A DNA stretch of 64,000 nucleotides from Mycocentrospora acerina (GCA_022701365.1 JAKUHH010000234.1:1-64000), one strand, 5' to 3'. Positions 45,153 to 57,275 are shown, counted from the stretch's first letter. Numbers and translations: made by a program. The notes: generated from the letters alone by a model not told the origin.

Positions 45153-45782
45153 AGGGGTTTGGTTCGTAGGGGGGCTTCTTTACACATGTTTTTTTTTACT
45201 TCCCAGGGGATTGGAGATTTCTTTTTTATGAAAGGGCGTGAGCTGTATACCCGCTGTTTTTCAGCATTTTTAATGTATCTTCATATTGATTGAGCTGTTT
45301 GTTTGTGTTTTTGCGAATCAGTTGTAGGTTTTGTATGGTTATTTTTCAAGCTTGATGCTGAGGCGGCATTTGAAAGTACTTGGATTACTTGGACGCTTAA
45401 AGAACTTAGAGAACACGATGACATGTCCAGATATCTTACTATCAATCATGTAAACTACATTTCCTCCGTCTCTGTTCAGTGCTGGTCATGGTGTCGCGTC
45501 TGCTTAACACCGCGGGCGTTTTGCACGGCGCAGAACTTGGTGGGTGGACTACACACAAGCTCGCGGCACAAACATAAATGGTCAAAGCACCAAAGCGACG
45601 GGTATGCATGTTTGGTGACATCTATGGCGGATTCACATTGCACAATGTTAATACAATGGAGTAGAGTAATGCTTTCATAGGTGTTAGGATCGTCACACAC
45701 GGCACTATCTGTACCATCACAAAGGTGGACGGTCAGGAGATATTTTAGATCATGAATAACATGCTCTCAAGACCTTCACGTT
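45153..45782. other. Intergenic region between convergent genes
   Basis: About 630 bp, T-rich at first; no gene was recognised. Confidence 0.6.
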
Positions 45783-47168
45783 CTACTGTGTCTCCCGGAC
45801 GACCTTGTCGACAGCCTTGGCAAAGTACTCAACATTGTGAGTGTTGAGACCCGCCATGGATATACGACCATTCTTGGTCATGTATACGTGGGAGTCCTCA
45901 CGGATTTTCAAGACTTGCTGTTCAGTCAGGCCAGTAAAGCTGAACATGCCAATCTGGTCAGTGATGTGGTTCCAAGTGCCGGGGGTGCCCAACTCCTCAA
46001 GCTTGCTGCGGAGGGCCTTGCGCATCTCCTTGATGCGGCCAGACATCTCGCGCAGATTCTCCTCCCACTCAGCAAAGAGTGCAGGGTCATTTAAAACAGT
46101 TGAAGCAATGCGAGCGCCATATGCAGGGGGGTTCGAGATCTCAGAGCGCTGGAGGATGGCTAGCTGTGAAGCAATGCGGCTGATGGTGGACTCTGCGTCC
46201 GATGACGGCGAAGTAACGAAATGGAAGCAGCCTGCACGCTCACCGTACAGACCAAAGTTCTTGGCATATGACTGGGCAATGCAGAGCTCGAAGCCCTGCT
46301 CGACAAAGTAGCGGATAGCCCAGCCATCGCGGGCCAGGTCACCTGAAGCAAAGCCCTGGTAGGCTGTGTCGAAGAAAGGGAAGTGTTTCTTGGCGCGGAT
46401 GACGTCTGCGACCTTCTTCCACTGCTCCTGTGTGGGGTCGACACCAGTGGGGTTGTGAGCACAGGCGTGCAGGACAATGATGCTGCCCTCGGGGGCGTCC
46501 TCGATGGCGCCGACCATGCCATCAAAGTCGAGGCCCTTTGTCTTCTTGGAGAAGTAAGGGTATGTCTTGTATGCAAGGCCGACGTTGGAGAAGATCTGAA
46601 AATGGTTCACCCATGTTGGGTCTGAAAAGTATGCGAGAGGCTGTGTCTTGGGCTTGTAGAACTTGGCAAGGAAGAGTGCGCCTAGATGCACAGCGCCGGT
46701 GCCGGAGATGGTCTGCAAACTCGTGACCTGCGCCGAGCGTGAGTTTTTTTCATGGAGTCAGAGGGGACGGGACGGGAATGCGCACTCGCTTCTCCTTGAT
46801 GGCAGGGCTGTCGCCGCCAAGGACCAGCTTCTGCGAAGCCGAGGTGAATTCGGCGAGACCGGCAATGGGCAGGTACTCGTGGTTGAGGTCGGGGTCGTTG
46901 CGAAGGCGCTCGTCGGCCTGCAGTCGTGCACTCGTCAGCACGGTGCTCGTCAGGCAGTCATGGGGTCATCCAAGGGCGACAGCGAGACCCGACTTGCCTT
47001 CTTGACCACGGGCAGCACCCAGGGCTTTGCGTTGTTGTCCCGGTACGCGCCAATGCCCAGGTCGACCTTCTTGGAGTCGGTGTCGCGGCGGAACGCAGCC
47101 ATCAGCCCGAACAGCGGGTCTTCTGGCGCCTGCGGGACGGCATTCGCGTCGAAAGAGGTGGCTGCCAT
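45783..47168 (-). CDS. Aspartate aminotransferase
   Basis: PLP enzyme interconverting aspartate/2-oxoglutarate and oxaloacetate/glutamate; central to the malate-aspartate shuttle. 415 aa in three exons: 47168-46998, 46917-46786 and 46727-45783. The PLP lysine is Lys257 in Q-S-Y-A-K-N-F-G-L-Y-G-E-R. H-N-P-T-G-V-D-P and the substrate Arg region R-I-S-M-A-G-L-N are intact. Intron 1 (46997-46918, 80 nt) has a GCAAGT donor, a GC-AG intron required to keep V-K-K-A-D-E-R-L-R continuous. Intron 2 has a GTGCGC donor. An in-frame ATG at 47330 would add 54 Ser/Ala-rich residues ending T-R-L-S-Q-I-F-S-H-V-A-P, possibly a mitochondrial presequence. The start at 47168 gives the usual cytosolic length. Confidence 0.93.
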
Positions 47169-47841
47169 GGGAGCAACGTGTGAAAAGATTTGACTAAGGC
47201 GGGTGTGGGACGAGGTTTGGAGAGAAGAAGATGAAGGAGACGAAGAAGGGGAGGTAGCAGCGGCAGACGGGGCAGACGGGGCAGACGGGGCAGAAAACAC
47301 GAGTGGTGTCAGGACAGGTGAGTCTGGCATGACTGTTTCCGTGGCGGCGAGCTCTACACAGAGCTCTGGTTTCACCACCTGATTGGGGAGCTTCGACCCG
47401 CACTAACCCCGCAGGTTCTTGCTATGCTCGGGGGAGGGGATATGCGGACTACCGGGAATCCTCCGCAGAAAGGGAGAGAAAGGGAGATGAGGAGCATGGC
47501 GAGCGCTCCTGGCAGCTTTCTATATGTTACGTCGCGTGGGCCTGTGAAGCTGCCCCGGAATAGTCGCGAGTCGAGCCGAGGCTTATCTTTGCACGCCGCC
47601 CCAGCCATCATGTCCACCCAGCCCGTGTCCTCTCACATGCACGGCATATCAAATCCAAGACACGGTTCCCGATAGCTTCCCATCTGCTCCGCCTGGCATG
47701 TGTTTGTCTTTGCATTTGCATCTGCCTTTGTCTTTGCCTTTACCCCTGCCTTCCCCTTGCCTCTCCCCTGCCTTTGCCCTGCCTTTCCCCCCTGCATGTA
47801 GTGACCTGCCAATTGCGTCCCCTCATCATCACTATCGCACG
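47169..47841. other. Aspartate aminotransferase 5' region and 3' flank of UFE1
   Basis: Contains the possible 54-codon N-terminal extension of the aminotransferase (47330-47169), a GGCAGACGG-type short repeat near 47263-47291, and a pyrimidine-rich imperfect TTTGCC/CCTTTG tract at about 47697-47795. Confidence 0.6.
47697..47795. repeat. Imperfect CCTTTG hexanucleotide-like tract
   Basis: Pyrimidine-rich units such as CCTTTGCC, TTTGTC and CCTGCC follow each other with drift, just 3' of UFE1. Confidence 0.7.
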
Positions 47842-49021
47842 TCATATGAACAGATCCCAGAGAACAAGCGTGGTGCAAAATGCACACGTCGACCAAAAAA
47901 CCATCTGTGCCGTGCTCCTCCGCTCCGTCGCACGCTTGAGCTCCTTGTTTCCACTGCCGACGTTTTCCGTCGTCGAAAACGAGTCCTCTACCAGCTGTTC
48001 AATGTGTGCAGATTGTATGCTAAGGTTGTTCGCCAGTGTCGACTGTAGCTCCGAGATCTCGGTAAGCGACTTCTCGGTTGCCCTAGATGACTGTCAGTTT
48101 GCGCTCAGGCTGCAATAAATTATTTGCATACCTGACTTTGTCGAGTTGGTCTTCATATTGCTTCAGCATGTCCTGGTTCTCCTGTGCAAACAACTGCAGC
48201 TGCTCAGGATCAAGTTGTTGCTCGACTGCACCGCTGGTCTCATCATGAATATGAGAAGTGCTCCCACGATACCCTGTTCCTGTAGATGCTCCACCGTTTG
48301 CGCCACCAAAATCCTGAGCAGTTGGCATCGACATCCTCGTCTTGTGGAGCACGCTCTTGCTCTTCTCCACCTCCCTCATGAGGCGAATCTCCATCATGGA
48401 GCTTTGAAAGCGACCGCACTCGACCAGCTGGTTCTCTAGCGACCAGATGATGCTCTCTCTATGCGCTTTCAGAGTGTTTGCCTTGGCTTCCTCGAGCTCC
48501 TCTTCAACACTCTTGGCCGTTATTGCCCCACCTGCCGCCCATCTTCCCAGTGCACCCAGCCCTTTCCGTGCGCGTTTTCTCAGCGCCACCTGCGTCTCCG
48601 TTGTCTGTCGAATCTGTTCGGCATCGCGCAGCGTGTTGATAGCATAGTTCAACTCGCGCAGCGATTGCTTGGCCTGGACGTCGATGTCGTTGCGCTCAGC
48701 ATCAGATAGATACTTCAAGTCCTTGTCCGCAGACGTTGACGAGTTGTTGGCGCGCGCAAACTGCTTTCGTCGTGGTGGAGCTACAGTCGAAAGATAGCTC
48801 TGTCGTATCGACTTGAGGTCCGTGTGCAGTTTTGTGATATGTGTTCGCTATTGCTACCGTTAGCTGCCACTGTTCAAGGATATCCGGCGCGCAACGTCAC
48901 TCACAATGCGATATGCTTCTTTTAAAAACTCATCCAGTTCTGCCGTCTGGAGAATGTATGGTTCGACTGGCCGCGCATTGTGTTTGGCCAACACTTGGTT
49001 GAATACGGGAGTGATGTCCAT
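47842..49021 (-). CDS. UFE1: ER t-SNARE Ufe1 (syntaxin-18 family)
   Basis: Qa-SNARE of the endoplasmic reticulum needed for COPI vesicle fusion from the Golgi and homotypic ER fusion. 357 aa in three exons: 49021-48905, 48847-48132 and 48082-47842 (introns 57 and 49 nt). The N-terminus M-D-I-T-P-V-F-N-Q matches the syntaxin-18 N-peptide. The central helices include L-R-E-L-N-Y-A-I-N-T-L. The SNARE helix crosses intron 2 and has a zero-layer Gln in A-H-I-E-Q-L-V-E-D, followed by V-G-S-G-N-K-E-L. A C-terminal membrane anchor (M-V-F-W-S-T-C-A-F-C-T-T-L-V-L-W) with a very short lumenal end completes a tail-anchored topology. Confidence 0.93.
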
Positions 49022-50009
49022 TGTGTGGTTGCGTGGTGCACTGCTGGCTTCTGAAATGACGATGACCCCCGCGGGCGGACACCCAATGAGAACAAAGACC
49101 TCTGTCCCGTTTATGTCACAGCTCCACACGTTCACGTTCGCGTTCGCGTTTGCGATGCCTCCTCGACATCAGTCACCGAAGTGCTTGAATGGTTGACTTA
49201 GGTCAACAACCGTCTAATACTGAACACACTCACACGGCCATGTTGGTTACGCTGCAGAAACAGGGAAGCAGCAGGAATCATGCACACACTGAATGCTTCC
49301 TTCAAGAGGCGCAGGTCACATTAAGATACAACTTACACATCACCTCCACCAGACTATAGTAACAGGCATCTTCCCTCCTCGAGATGCACTTCGAGTAAAA
49401 CCCAGAAGCAGAGTATGCGTTGGACAAGAACACATGCAAGATGCACTAGCTGCATACACCTGATCGTTCCGAAGAGGTGTTCATGACCTTCGAATCCAAC
49501 GTAGCGGCAATGACCATGTTTGTAAGATCTGACTTTACCAATGCGAGCGACCCGTGCAAACCTTGGGAATACACCACCTGACAATTAATAATTCACTATC
49601 ACCTTTCCAGAGACTTACCTTACACAGCATCATTGGTTGTACAGGAATGGCCTTTAAATAGTCAGCGTAGTGTAAGGCCGTCAAATAGAGTCTCAGCCAC
49701 AAGGCGACTGCGCTGACGTCGAAGGGTAATCACGAGTAGTGTAGTTGAACGTATCCGTCACCTGCTCGTTTGTCATGCTTGAAGCTCACTGGTTGCTCTC
49801 GGAAGTCAATTTGGTATTGCTCAAGGTAAGAACAGTCTACAACACGTGCCTAAAATACACGCCAAATGCCTGTACAGCCGGCCATGAACATTTAACTTGG
49901 ATCTCAGACTACTCAACACGATTCCGTTTTCTATCACACCCAACACTTCCCATTGTGTTTCCTGGTCTATAACTAGAAAACTACTCTTCTAACAATCCTA
50001 TAGAACATT
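49022..50009. other. Intergenic region
   Basis: About 1 kb between divergent UFE1 and the small secreted protein gene. No other gene was recognised. Confidence 0.6.
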
Positions 50010-50573
50010 ATGAAGTGCACTAGCTACCTCGCTTTCATCTTCTCATTGATGGTTTTTGCAACACCTGCTACTATCCAAGCCCGCAGCGACGATCAGTGTG
50101 CACCGGAATCCTACACCGTCTCCGACTACATCCTCACCATATCTGTCAGCTATGCCTATGTCAGCTTCAATTTCAAGTCCAGGTTCGCCAATAACACCAA
50201 TATTGAGGATGTCGTCATCAACGGCGCGAACTGCGAGGCTAACGGAACCACAATTCCCAACTCCAATGAGTGTAACGTTGAGGGTCGGAAATTACTATTC
50301 GATTTGAGAGGTCCACAAGAGCAGGGGTACTACCAGATCACTCACACATGGTTCTGTGACGGGTAATAACAACTTCTTTTCCTTTTTGCCGTGTTGCCTT
50401 TTGGGCAGTAGGGCAAGGCTGACAATCTCGACAGCAAGACCTGGATGTCGGGGAACGCGGTCAAGACCGACTTGAGCTGCAATGACAACAAAGGCACCCT
50501 CTCTTGCAGTAGCCAGTCTCAGATATTTGCTCCTCAAAACGTTCGCCAGATTTGTAGTGCTTCCCACTGCTGA
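50010..50573 (+). CDS. Small cysteine-rich secreted protein (candidate effector)
   Basis: 163-aa precursor in two exons, 50010-50362 and 50435-50573. The 72-nt intron has a GTAATA donor and a CTGAC branch, and its acceptor was chosen as the only one that restores the downstream frame with its regular cysteines. A signal peptide (about residues 1-25, cleavage near I-Q-A/R-S) precedes a mature chain of ~138 residues with eight Cys, including the C-terminal residue. Alternating polar/hydrophobic stretches (Y-I-L-T-I-S-V-S-Y-A-Y-V-S-F-N-F) and N-glycosylation sites suggest a beta-rich disulfide-bonded protein. It faintly recalls the Alt a 1-like (AA1) fold of Pleosporales, but no family match is certain. 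Function unknown; being small, secreted and Cys-rich fits an apoplastic effector or allergen-like protein. Confidence 0.8.
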
Positions 50574-51469
50574 ATTTCCACAGTAGAGCTGCGGGATTAG
50601 GCAATAAGTTTTAACTGAAAATCAGAAGCCTAGCCTGCGGCTCAGTTGCGATTACGAGCGATACGACACATCGTCGATGGCGGAATGGGAATCAATATCT
50701 CGGACAAAATGTACAACTATTTCTTTTTTTCTCTAGCTTTTGGGTTCTGGAGTATCTGCCCGAGGCCGAAGACCTCTGACAGGGCCAAGATCATGCAGTC
50801 GATCATGGGACATTTGTCTTCATGTATACCTATCTTAATCCAGAATCCTACCTTTGAAATCAGCACTCTTGCCTGTGAATATGGGTGTCTTCTTTCTTGC
50901 CTCTCAAGAACTCTATCCGGTTTGTGCATGTTGCGATGGTTGAACTAGGATATTCATATAATAGTCCCATCATCGGGGAACTTATGTTAATTTGCCTGAG
51001 AATACCGACCATTCTTTTTGTCTGCTTCATGAACGTCTCTACAATTTACGCTGTTAAATCCATTAATCGTTAAATAATCACTCTCCAATAACGCAGAGTA
51101 AAACTCATTTCTGAGAAGGAAAATGTAAGAATAGAGCACGGGACGTATTTCAACCAAATACGAAGAGTCACGATAAAGCCGTGTATATAAGAGTGCACAG
51201 AGAATTTGCAGATCAGGCAACCGCCAAATGCGTGGCACAGATACAAATTGGATTGATGATGTTCATCTCGGAGAGCAAGCTAGTGACCGCAAACGGCTAG
51301 ATATCAAATGTGTAAGCGTTTGCCTGCGATCACCAACTCGCCTCCCAACCTCCCTCAATCTTTTGAGAAGGAATTCGCGTGCGGTTGCCTACTGAAATTA
51401 ATGTATATCAAGCTTCATGAGCCATCTTATTGAAAAAGATTTCGGCTGTCTGATAACAAGTTGGAAATC
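50574..51469. other. Intergenic region
   Basis: About 0.9 kb between two plus-strand genes; AT-leaning, with no supported gene. Confidence 0.6.
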
Positions 51470-54400
51470 ATGTCTCTGCAAACGCCAATGCTTTTGAAAG
51501 AATGGGGCTTTCCTCACGACATACCCCCAATATCGCATTGTCACCGAATTTGGGTAAATAATAGTTTTCATTTGCATCTCAAGTCTATTGCTAATCTTGG
51601 GAAGGACACAAGAACTGCTAGATTCACGCCTTGCTTTCTACCGTTCATCTCGTCGATTCCGGCTATAATCGGATCGTTCATTCTCCTGACGTATTCGCTG
51701 CGTCTTTTCAACTCATACCGGCCAAGATGGACGAAACCTTTCGTGGAAGAGCCCAAGGAATCTCCGGACGAGCTTGTTCGACCAAGCCAGCGAGGAACGT
51801 TGACTGCGACTCTTGGGTTGCTGCTGGTAACGGCAGCCGGGTTGACGGTGCAGGTTGTCAATGTTTTCTTCTCGGCTCATCAAGTGGCTGCGATTTATTC
51901 TTCCCTTGCATGGGTATGTATTGATTTCATTTCCTGTGAACTCGTGCTAAATAGGCACAGGGTATTGGAGCTGCCATTGTAGCCGTTGAGCGTCCCAGGA
52001 CAGCACCAATGACCCTGCTCGTGCTTTTCACTGCGATTATCTTGGGCCAGTCGACCGTGCTGCCTATGATGCAATTTCCACCTGCAGTGAAGGACATGCC
52101 TCTGCTACTTGCACCCATCGTAGCTCTAGTGGGCATCATCATCATTCTCAACATGCCGCTGAGAGATCCACTCTTGCCAAAAGATGAAATTAGTCCAGTT
52201 TTCAGCACGCCAACAGCAAAGCTAAGGACTCCTGAAGACAATCTGACCCCGTGGCAGTTCATGTCAGTATCTTGGATGGCCCCACTTATAAAGAAGGGTA
52301 CTACAAAAGAGATGGAAGACGAGGATGTCTGGGACCTTGGCTATGAATTCAAGCATGCGCGCCTCCATGCTACCTTCAGAGAGCTATCCGGCTCTGTAAC
52401 CAGAAGAATATTCGTTGCAAATGGCATGGATCTTGTTCGCACAACCATTCTGGCACTTGTAGGGTTAATAGCTAGTAAGTCTTTCGCAAGCCAACTGTAA
52501 TTGATCGAGCTGCTAATCAATCAGCTCTCTCGACGCCGGTCCTGCTCCAGCGCATCCTGGCTTCAATGAAGGATCCTACGGCTCCTTATAGCGCCACTGT
52601 CACGTATGCCCTACTCTCTCTTGTTGTACGTTTGATTTCTGCCCAGTGCAATGTTTTCAATCTATGGTATCAGAGGAGGAGTTACGAGCGATCCCGGGGC
52701 GAAATGATCACCATGTTGTACGAAAAGACTCTAAGCCGTAAAATATTGGGTGCAAAGCAAGAAGACAAAAAGGAGTCGCAAAACGGTCTATCAAACGGGG
52801 ATTCTAATGGAGAAGGTAGCGGAGAAACGAATGGATCCGTCGAGGTCAGCGAATCTTCATCCCAAAGCTGGCTCGGTGGCTTAATTTTATTCCTTCGAAA
52901 TCTTTTCGCGAGGAAATCCGAAGATAAGGTCAAGAATGAGAAAAGCGCTGCCTCTATTGGGAAGATTCTCAATCTGATGCGCAACGACGTCTATGAAGTG
53001 GCGCAGCGATTCTGGGACTTTTCAGACATCATCATCAAACCAACAGGTACCATCCTTACCATACTTCTCATCTGGCGTATGTTGGGCTGGTCGTGCTTGC
53101 TAGGAGTACTGGCCTTGGTCGTGTCACAGATAATCAACGTGGCCGTCGCTCGATATAGAGTACACTTTGAGAAGAGGCGTAGAGCTGCATCTGACGAGAA
53201 GTTGCAAAGAATCAACCAGTTCATCGAAGCTGTGCGACATCTCCGGTGGTACGGCTGGCAAGAGGCATGGCTGTCGGATATTATGGAATCAAGACAGAAG
53301 GAGTTGCATCTCCGAATCATTTTGATTGTGTTCTCCACAACAATGACTTTTATCCTAAGATTCGGAGCAGGTCTTTTCCCTACAGTTGCCTTTTACGGAT
53401 ATACAGTTCTTTCTGGGAAACCTCTCCCTGTCGATCTCATTTTCCCTGCGATCAATCTGTTCAACCTCCTAGAAGGATATCTTCGCGCCCTGCCGGATCT
53501 TCTTACGACTGTACTCAACGCATACGTCGCCATGGGCCGCATCGAAGAGTTTATGAATGAGCCGGACAAGGAACAGATAGACGTTGTTCCACTAGAAAGT
53601 GCTAAACTTGAACTTTACAATGCGTCCTTTGCATGGCCTGGCGTGGAGAAGAATGTTCTCGAGGGCTTGACCCTCTCGTTTCCTCCAGGACTGACTGTAA
53701 TCTATGGTGAGGTCGCTGCCGGTAAAACAGCGCTACTCCAAGCCCTTCTTGGAGAGCTCGATAGGACTTCAGGGGAGCACATCCGGCCTGATCAGGCTGT
53801 CGGGTATTGTGCTCAAACACCGTGGCTTGAAAATGGAACTATCCGCGACAACATCCTCTTTTCTTACCCTTACGAAGAGACTCGCTACAAACAAGTTCTA
53901 GCAGCTTGCGCATTGCTACCAGATTTAGTCGAGTTCAAGCATGGCGATTTGTCAGCCATTGGAGAGAACGGTATTGGACTTTCGGGCGGGCAGAAAGCTC
54001 GCGTGGCCCTTGCTCGAGCTGTCTACAGCAGCGCAGACGTACTTCTCCTCGACGATCCACTCTCTGCTCTAGACCACCAGACGGCGGAATTTATTGTACA
54101 GAAACTATTAGAAGGCCCCCTCCTTGCGGGCCGGACAACAGTACTGGTTACGCATCGTACTGAGTTGTGCCACGGCCTTGCAAAACAATGGGTTCAGCTT
54201 GAACATGGTGTGGCAAAGATACACGAGCCCACTGCCGAGGAAGATAATTCTCTTAAGCGCATGCAAACTAATGAATCAGTGTCTGAGGAGGAAGCCAAGA
54301 AGCGAGAAGAGGAACAAGCAGCCGCAGTCCCGGACAAATTCATCGAGGACGAGCATCGCGCCAAAGGTGGCGTGAAGTGGAGTGTCTATTGGCGATATAT

Positions 54401-56156
54401 CAGAGCCGGGACTCTGGGATGGTGGTTCTTCTCTATTGTTGTCATGGCCATCTTCCGCGTCAGCGATGTTGCCGAGTCGTGGTTGATCAAGTCGTGGGGC
54501 GAGAGCTACGACACAGGCAAACCAAAGGGACTATTCAGCTTCCTGCCCCCGGCGGCGGAGAACGTGAAGCCCTGGCTACTCACATTCTTCCTGTTCGTCA
54601 CGGCTGCCGCTATTTTGTTTTGGATTACAAACTTCCTCATGTTTGGCGTAGGGTACCATGCCGCGAAAAACATTTTCCGCGAAGGCATGGAACGGGTTGC
54701 TCACGCGACATTCCGGTACTACGACGTCACGCCGGTTGGACGACTGTTGAACCGCATGACGAGCGACATGAACACGATTGATGGCGGCTTGAGTATGCTG
54801 TTTACAGTCTTTGCTTGGCAAATTATTGGCTGGGTTAGTAGTGTCATCATCATCATGTCTTCGACGCCTGCGTTCCTGGCGTTTGGCGTGGTACTCTTCG
54901 GTGGGTTTGTATACTACTTCTTCCGGTTCCTTCCAACGTCTCAATCCTTGCGGAGACTAGAGGTACGTCTTGCATATTTTTTCTATATCTAAAATCGTTT
55001 TGAATCGAATACTAACGACGCTGTGGTACAGATGACTTCGCTCTCTCCTTTAATGTCCAACTTTGGTGCTCTTGTCGAGGGGCTTACGACAGTGCGGTCA
55101 TTCAAAGCGCAATCACGCTTCCAAGCTCGCATGATTGAAGTCGTCGACCGATTCCAAAAGTTTGACCACGACTACTGGTCGCTTCAAGCATGGCTTTCTC
55201 TTCGGTTCAATGTCATGACTGCCTTCTCCACACTTGTCATGACGCTGATTGCTCTGTACACCAACATCAGCCCCGGCCTCACCGCCTTTGTTCTCATCAC
55301 CGCCTCCAACTTTGTCACGTACACGGAATACATATGCCGATGCTACGGACAGCTCGAAATGGACTTTTCCAGCGTGGAGCGTGTCGTCGAACTCCTCGAC
55401 ATTGAGACGGAAGACGCCGGTGTAGTCAACCCCCCAGCCCACTGGCCCACCTACAGCGGCGACGTCATCTTCGAAGACGTAACCATCCGATACGCACCGC
55501 ACCTCGATCCCGCGCTGCAAAACATCACCCTTAAGATCCCAGGAGGGAGCAGCACGGCCGTCATCGGACGCACGGGGTCGGGCAAGTCAACCCTCGCCCT
55601 CTCGCTGCTAGCCACCATGACGGCCGAAAGCGGCCGCATCCTCATCGACGGTATTGACATCTCCACGGTCAACAAGCAAGCACTCCGCAGCCGCGTCACC
55701 TTCCTCGCGCAAGAACCCGTCCTTTTCCCGGGAACGATGCGCAAAAACCTCGACCCCCTCGACGAGTACTCTGACGCAGCGTGCGAATCCGTGCTCGCCA
55801 GAATTGCCGGCCCCCAGCATGCATGGACGCTTACGACGGTGATTGAAGCGGGCGGCAAGGGCCTCTCGCAGGGCCAGCGCCAGCTCGTGGGGCTTGCGCG
55901 CGCGATGCTGCGCCGCTCGCCGGTGCTGATCATGGACGAGGCAACGGCCAGCATTGACTTTGAAACTGCGCAAAGGATGCAGGCGTTGCTGCGGGAGGAG
56001 ATGAAGCACAGCACCGTGATTACGATTGCGCATCGGTTGGAGGCGGTGAAGAATGCGGATTATTGCGTTGTGCTGGGCAAGGGGAGGTTAGTCAAGGTGG
56101 GCAAGGCGGCGGATATGTTGAAGGAGGGGAGTGAGTTTAGTGGCATGTTGGCGTAG
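51470..56156 (+). CDS. ABC transporter, subfamily C (MRP-like)
   Basis: Full ABCC-type exporter of conjugates, drugs or metabolites, 1,506 aa, likely in vacuolar or plasma membrane. Four exons: 51470-51913, 51961-52474, 52525-54962 and 55032-56156 (introns 47, 50 and 69 nt). An N-terminal TMD0-like region precedes TMD1. NBD1 has Walker A G-E-V-A-A-G-K-T (714-721), signature LSGGQ and Walker B L-L-L-D-D-P, where the catalytic Glu is Asp as usual in ABCC NBD1. TMD2 follows a charged linker. NBD2 has G-R-T-G-S-G-K-S (1311-1318), L-S-Q-G-Q, L-I-M-D-E-A and the H-loop I-A-H-R-L. A 51-nt, stop-free, intron-like segment near 51553-51603 (GTAAAT...GAAG) may be an extra intron, making the protein 17 residues shorter. 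Confidence 0.93.
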
Positions 56157-56223
56157 TTGTAGCATGACATGTTGTAGAAAAGAGTAAATTGGTAGAGTAT
56201 TGTTGTAGTTTTGACATGTTTGG

Positions 56224-56292
56224 TGATGATGATGACGATGATGATGATGAAGAAGGAGAAGGAGAAGAAGAAGAAGAAGAAGAAGAAAAAGG
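56224..56292. repeat. GAT/GAA compound microsatellite
   Basis: About eight GAT-type units pass into a longer GAA/GGA run just 3' of the ABC transporter gene. Confidence 0.9.
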
Positions 56293-56497
56293 AGAGTGAG
56301 CCCAGTAAAATATTGGCGTAATAGTCAAAGACAACCAAGTTATTTAAAGAAAACTTGAATACGTGAAATTTTATTGCATTTTTTTTTAAACAAAAAAAAT
56401 ACTTAAAAACAGTGATGGATAAGAAAGGAAAAGGGAGAGAATTGTGGCCAAGAAATACTTACTATTCCTTTCAAACAAACAAGGTGAGTGAGTGTGG

Positions 56498-56521
<24 letters not shown>
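56498..56521. repeat. GA dinucleotide microsatellite
   Basis: About twelve GA units in gene-free sequence. Confidence 0.9.
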
Positions 56522-56529
<8 letters not shown>

Positions 56530-56954
56530 AGACAAGGGGAATATGTGTGTGCTAAAGTTGAAGGTTTGTACACACACAAAAAAAAGAGCAATCTAACTCG
56601 TTGTTGATTATATTATTCGGAAGGTGGGCCAAGTGAGTACCAAGCCAAGTGAGTAAGAGAGTAAATAAAAGGATCAAGTCACTACTGCATTGTCTGCCTA
56701 ATTTCGTCAAGAAGCAAAAAAGGTAAAAAAAAAAATGTGATTTGAAAACTGATTCACTCGTCTATCGTCTATCATTATCACAGAGTGCCCAACGCCATTA
56801 GCATACATGACCGGCCAAAGCTGGATTCAAGTGTGTTTCCCAAAACGCCACCCATGTGTGGAAATGAGGTGCAACGTGTACAGATGGATCGTCAGTGGGA
56901 GAAAAAAAAAAGTCGATTCCAGCATGTGGGTTTGCGCAAGAATGGGTATTATTT

Positions 56955-57275
56955 CGTACAAAAGTCGACATCATGTTGTACAAGAATGGACATTATACCG
57001 TGTAAACTCGACATGATACCGTGTAAATTGGACATGATTCCGTGTAAACTTGACATGACTCCGTGCCAACTCGTTGTAACTTTGTACCGAGTCGATATAA
57101 ATTCGGTGTGATTCCATAAAAGATTGACAGGTCCCGTGCAATATTGATATATTCTGTACAAGGTCGATATGCTCCGCACAAGCTTGACATGTTCCGTACA
57201 AGGTCGATGTATTCCAAACAGGATTGACTAATCTCGTGTAAGACTGACATGTTTCAACAAGGTTGGTAAACTCCA
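56955..57275. repeat. Degenerate ~21-bp minisatellite
   Basis: About fourteen drifting copies of a 20-22-bp unit close to TTGACATGNTCCGTGTAAAC follow one another, for example at 57007-57027, 57028-57048 and 57049-57069, then less regularly to about 57275. Middle copies drift to TCGATATGCTCCGCACAAGC-like forms. Several frames on both strands stay open because the period is near a multiple of three; these frames look like shadows of the repeat. It lies in the 3' flank of MSP1. Confidence 0.8.

Larger units (their letters stand above)
56157..56954. other. Intergenic region with microsatellites
   Basis: Gene-free. Holds a GAT then GAA tract (56224-56292), a GA tract (about 56498-56521) and several A-runs. 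Confidence 0.65.

Noticed and set aside
50363..50434. Frameshift in the small secreted protein gene
   Set aside because: An acceptor further downstream (ending at 50434, after a CTGAC branch) restores the frame, so an intron explains the break without a mutation.
51470..56156. Loss of function in ABC transporter NBD1
   Set aside because: G-E-V-A-A-G-K-T still satisfies the GxxxxGKT Walker A rule, and Asp for the catalytic Glu is normal in NBD1 of the ABCC group.
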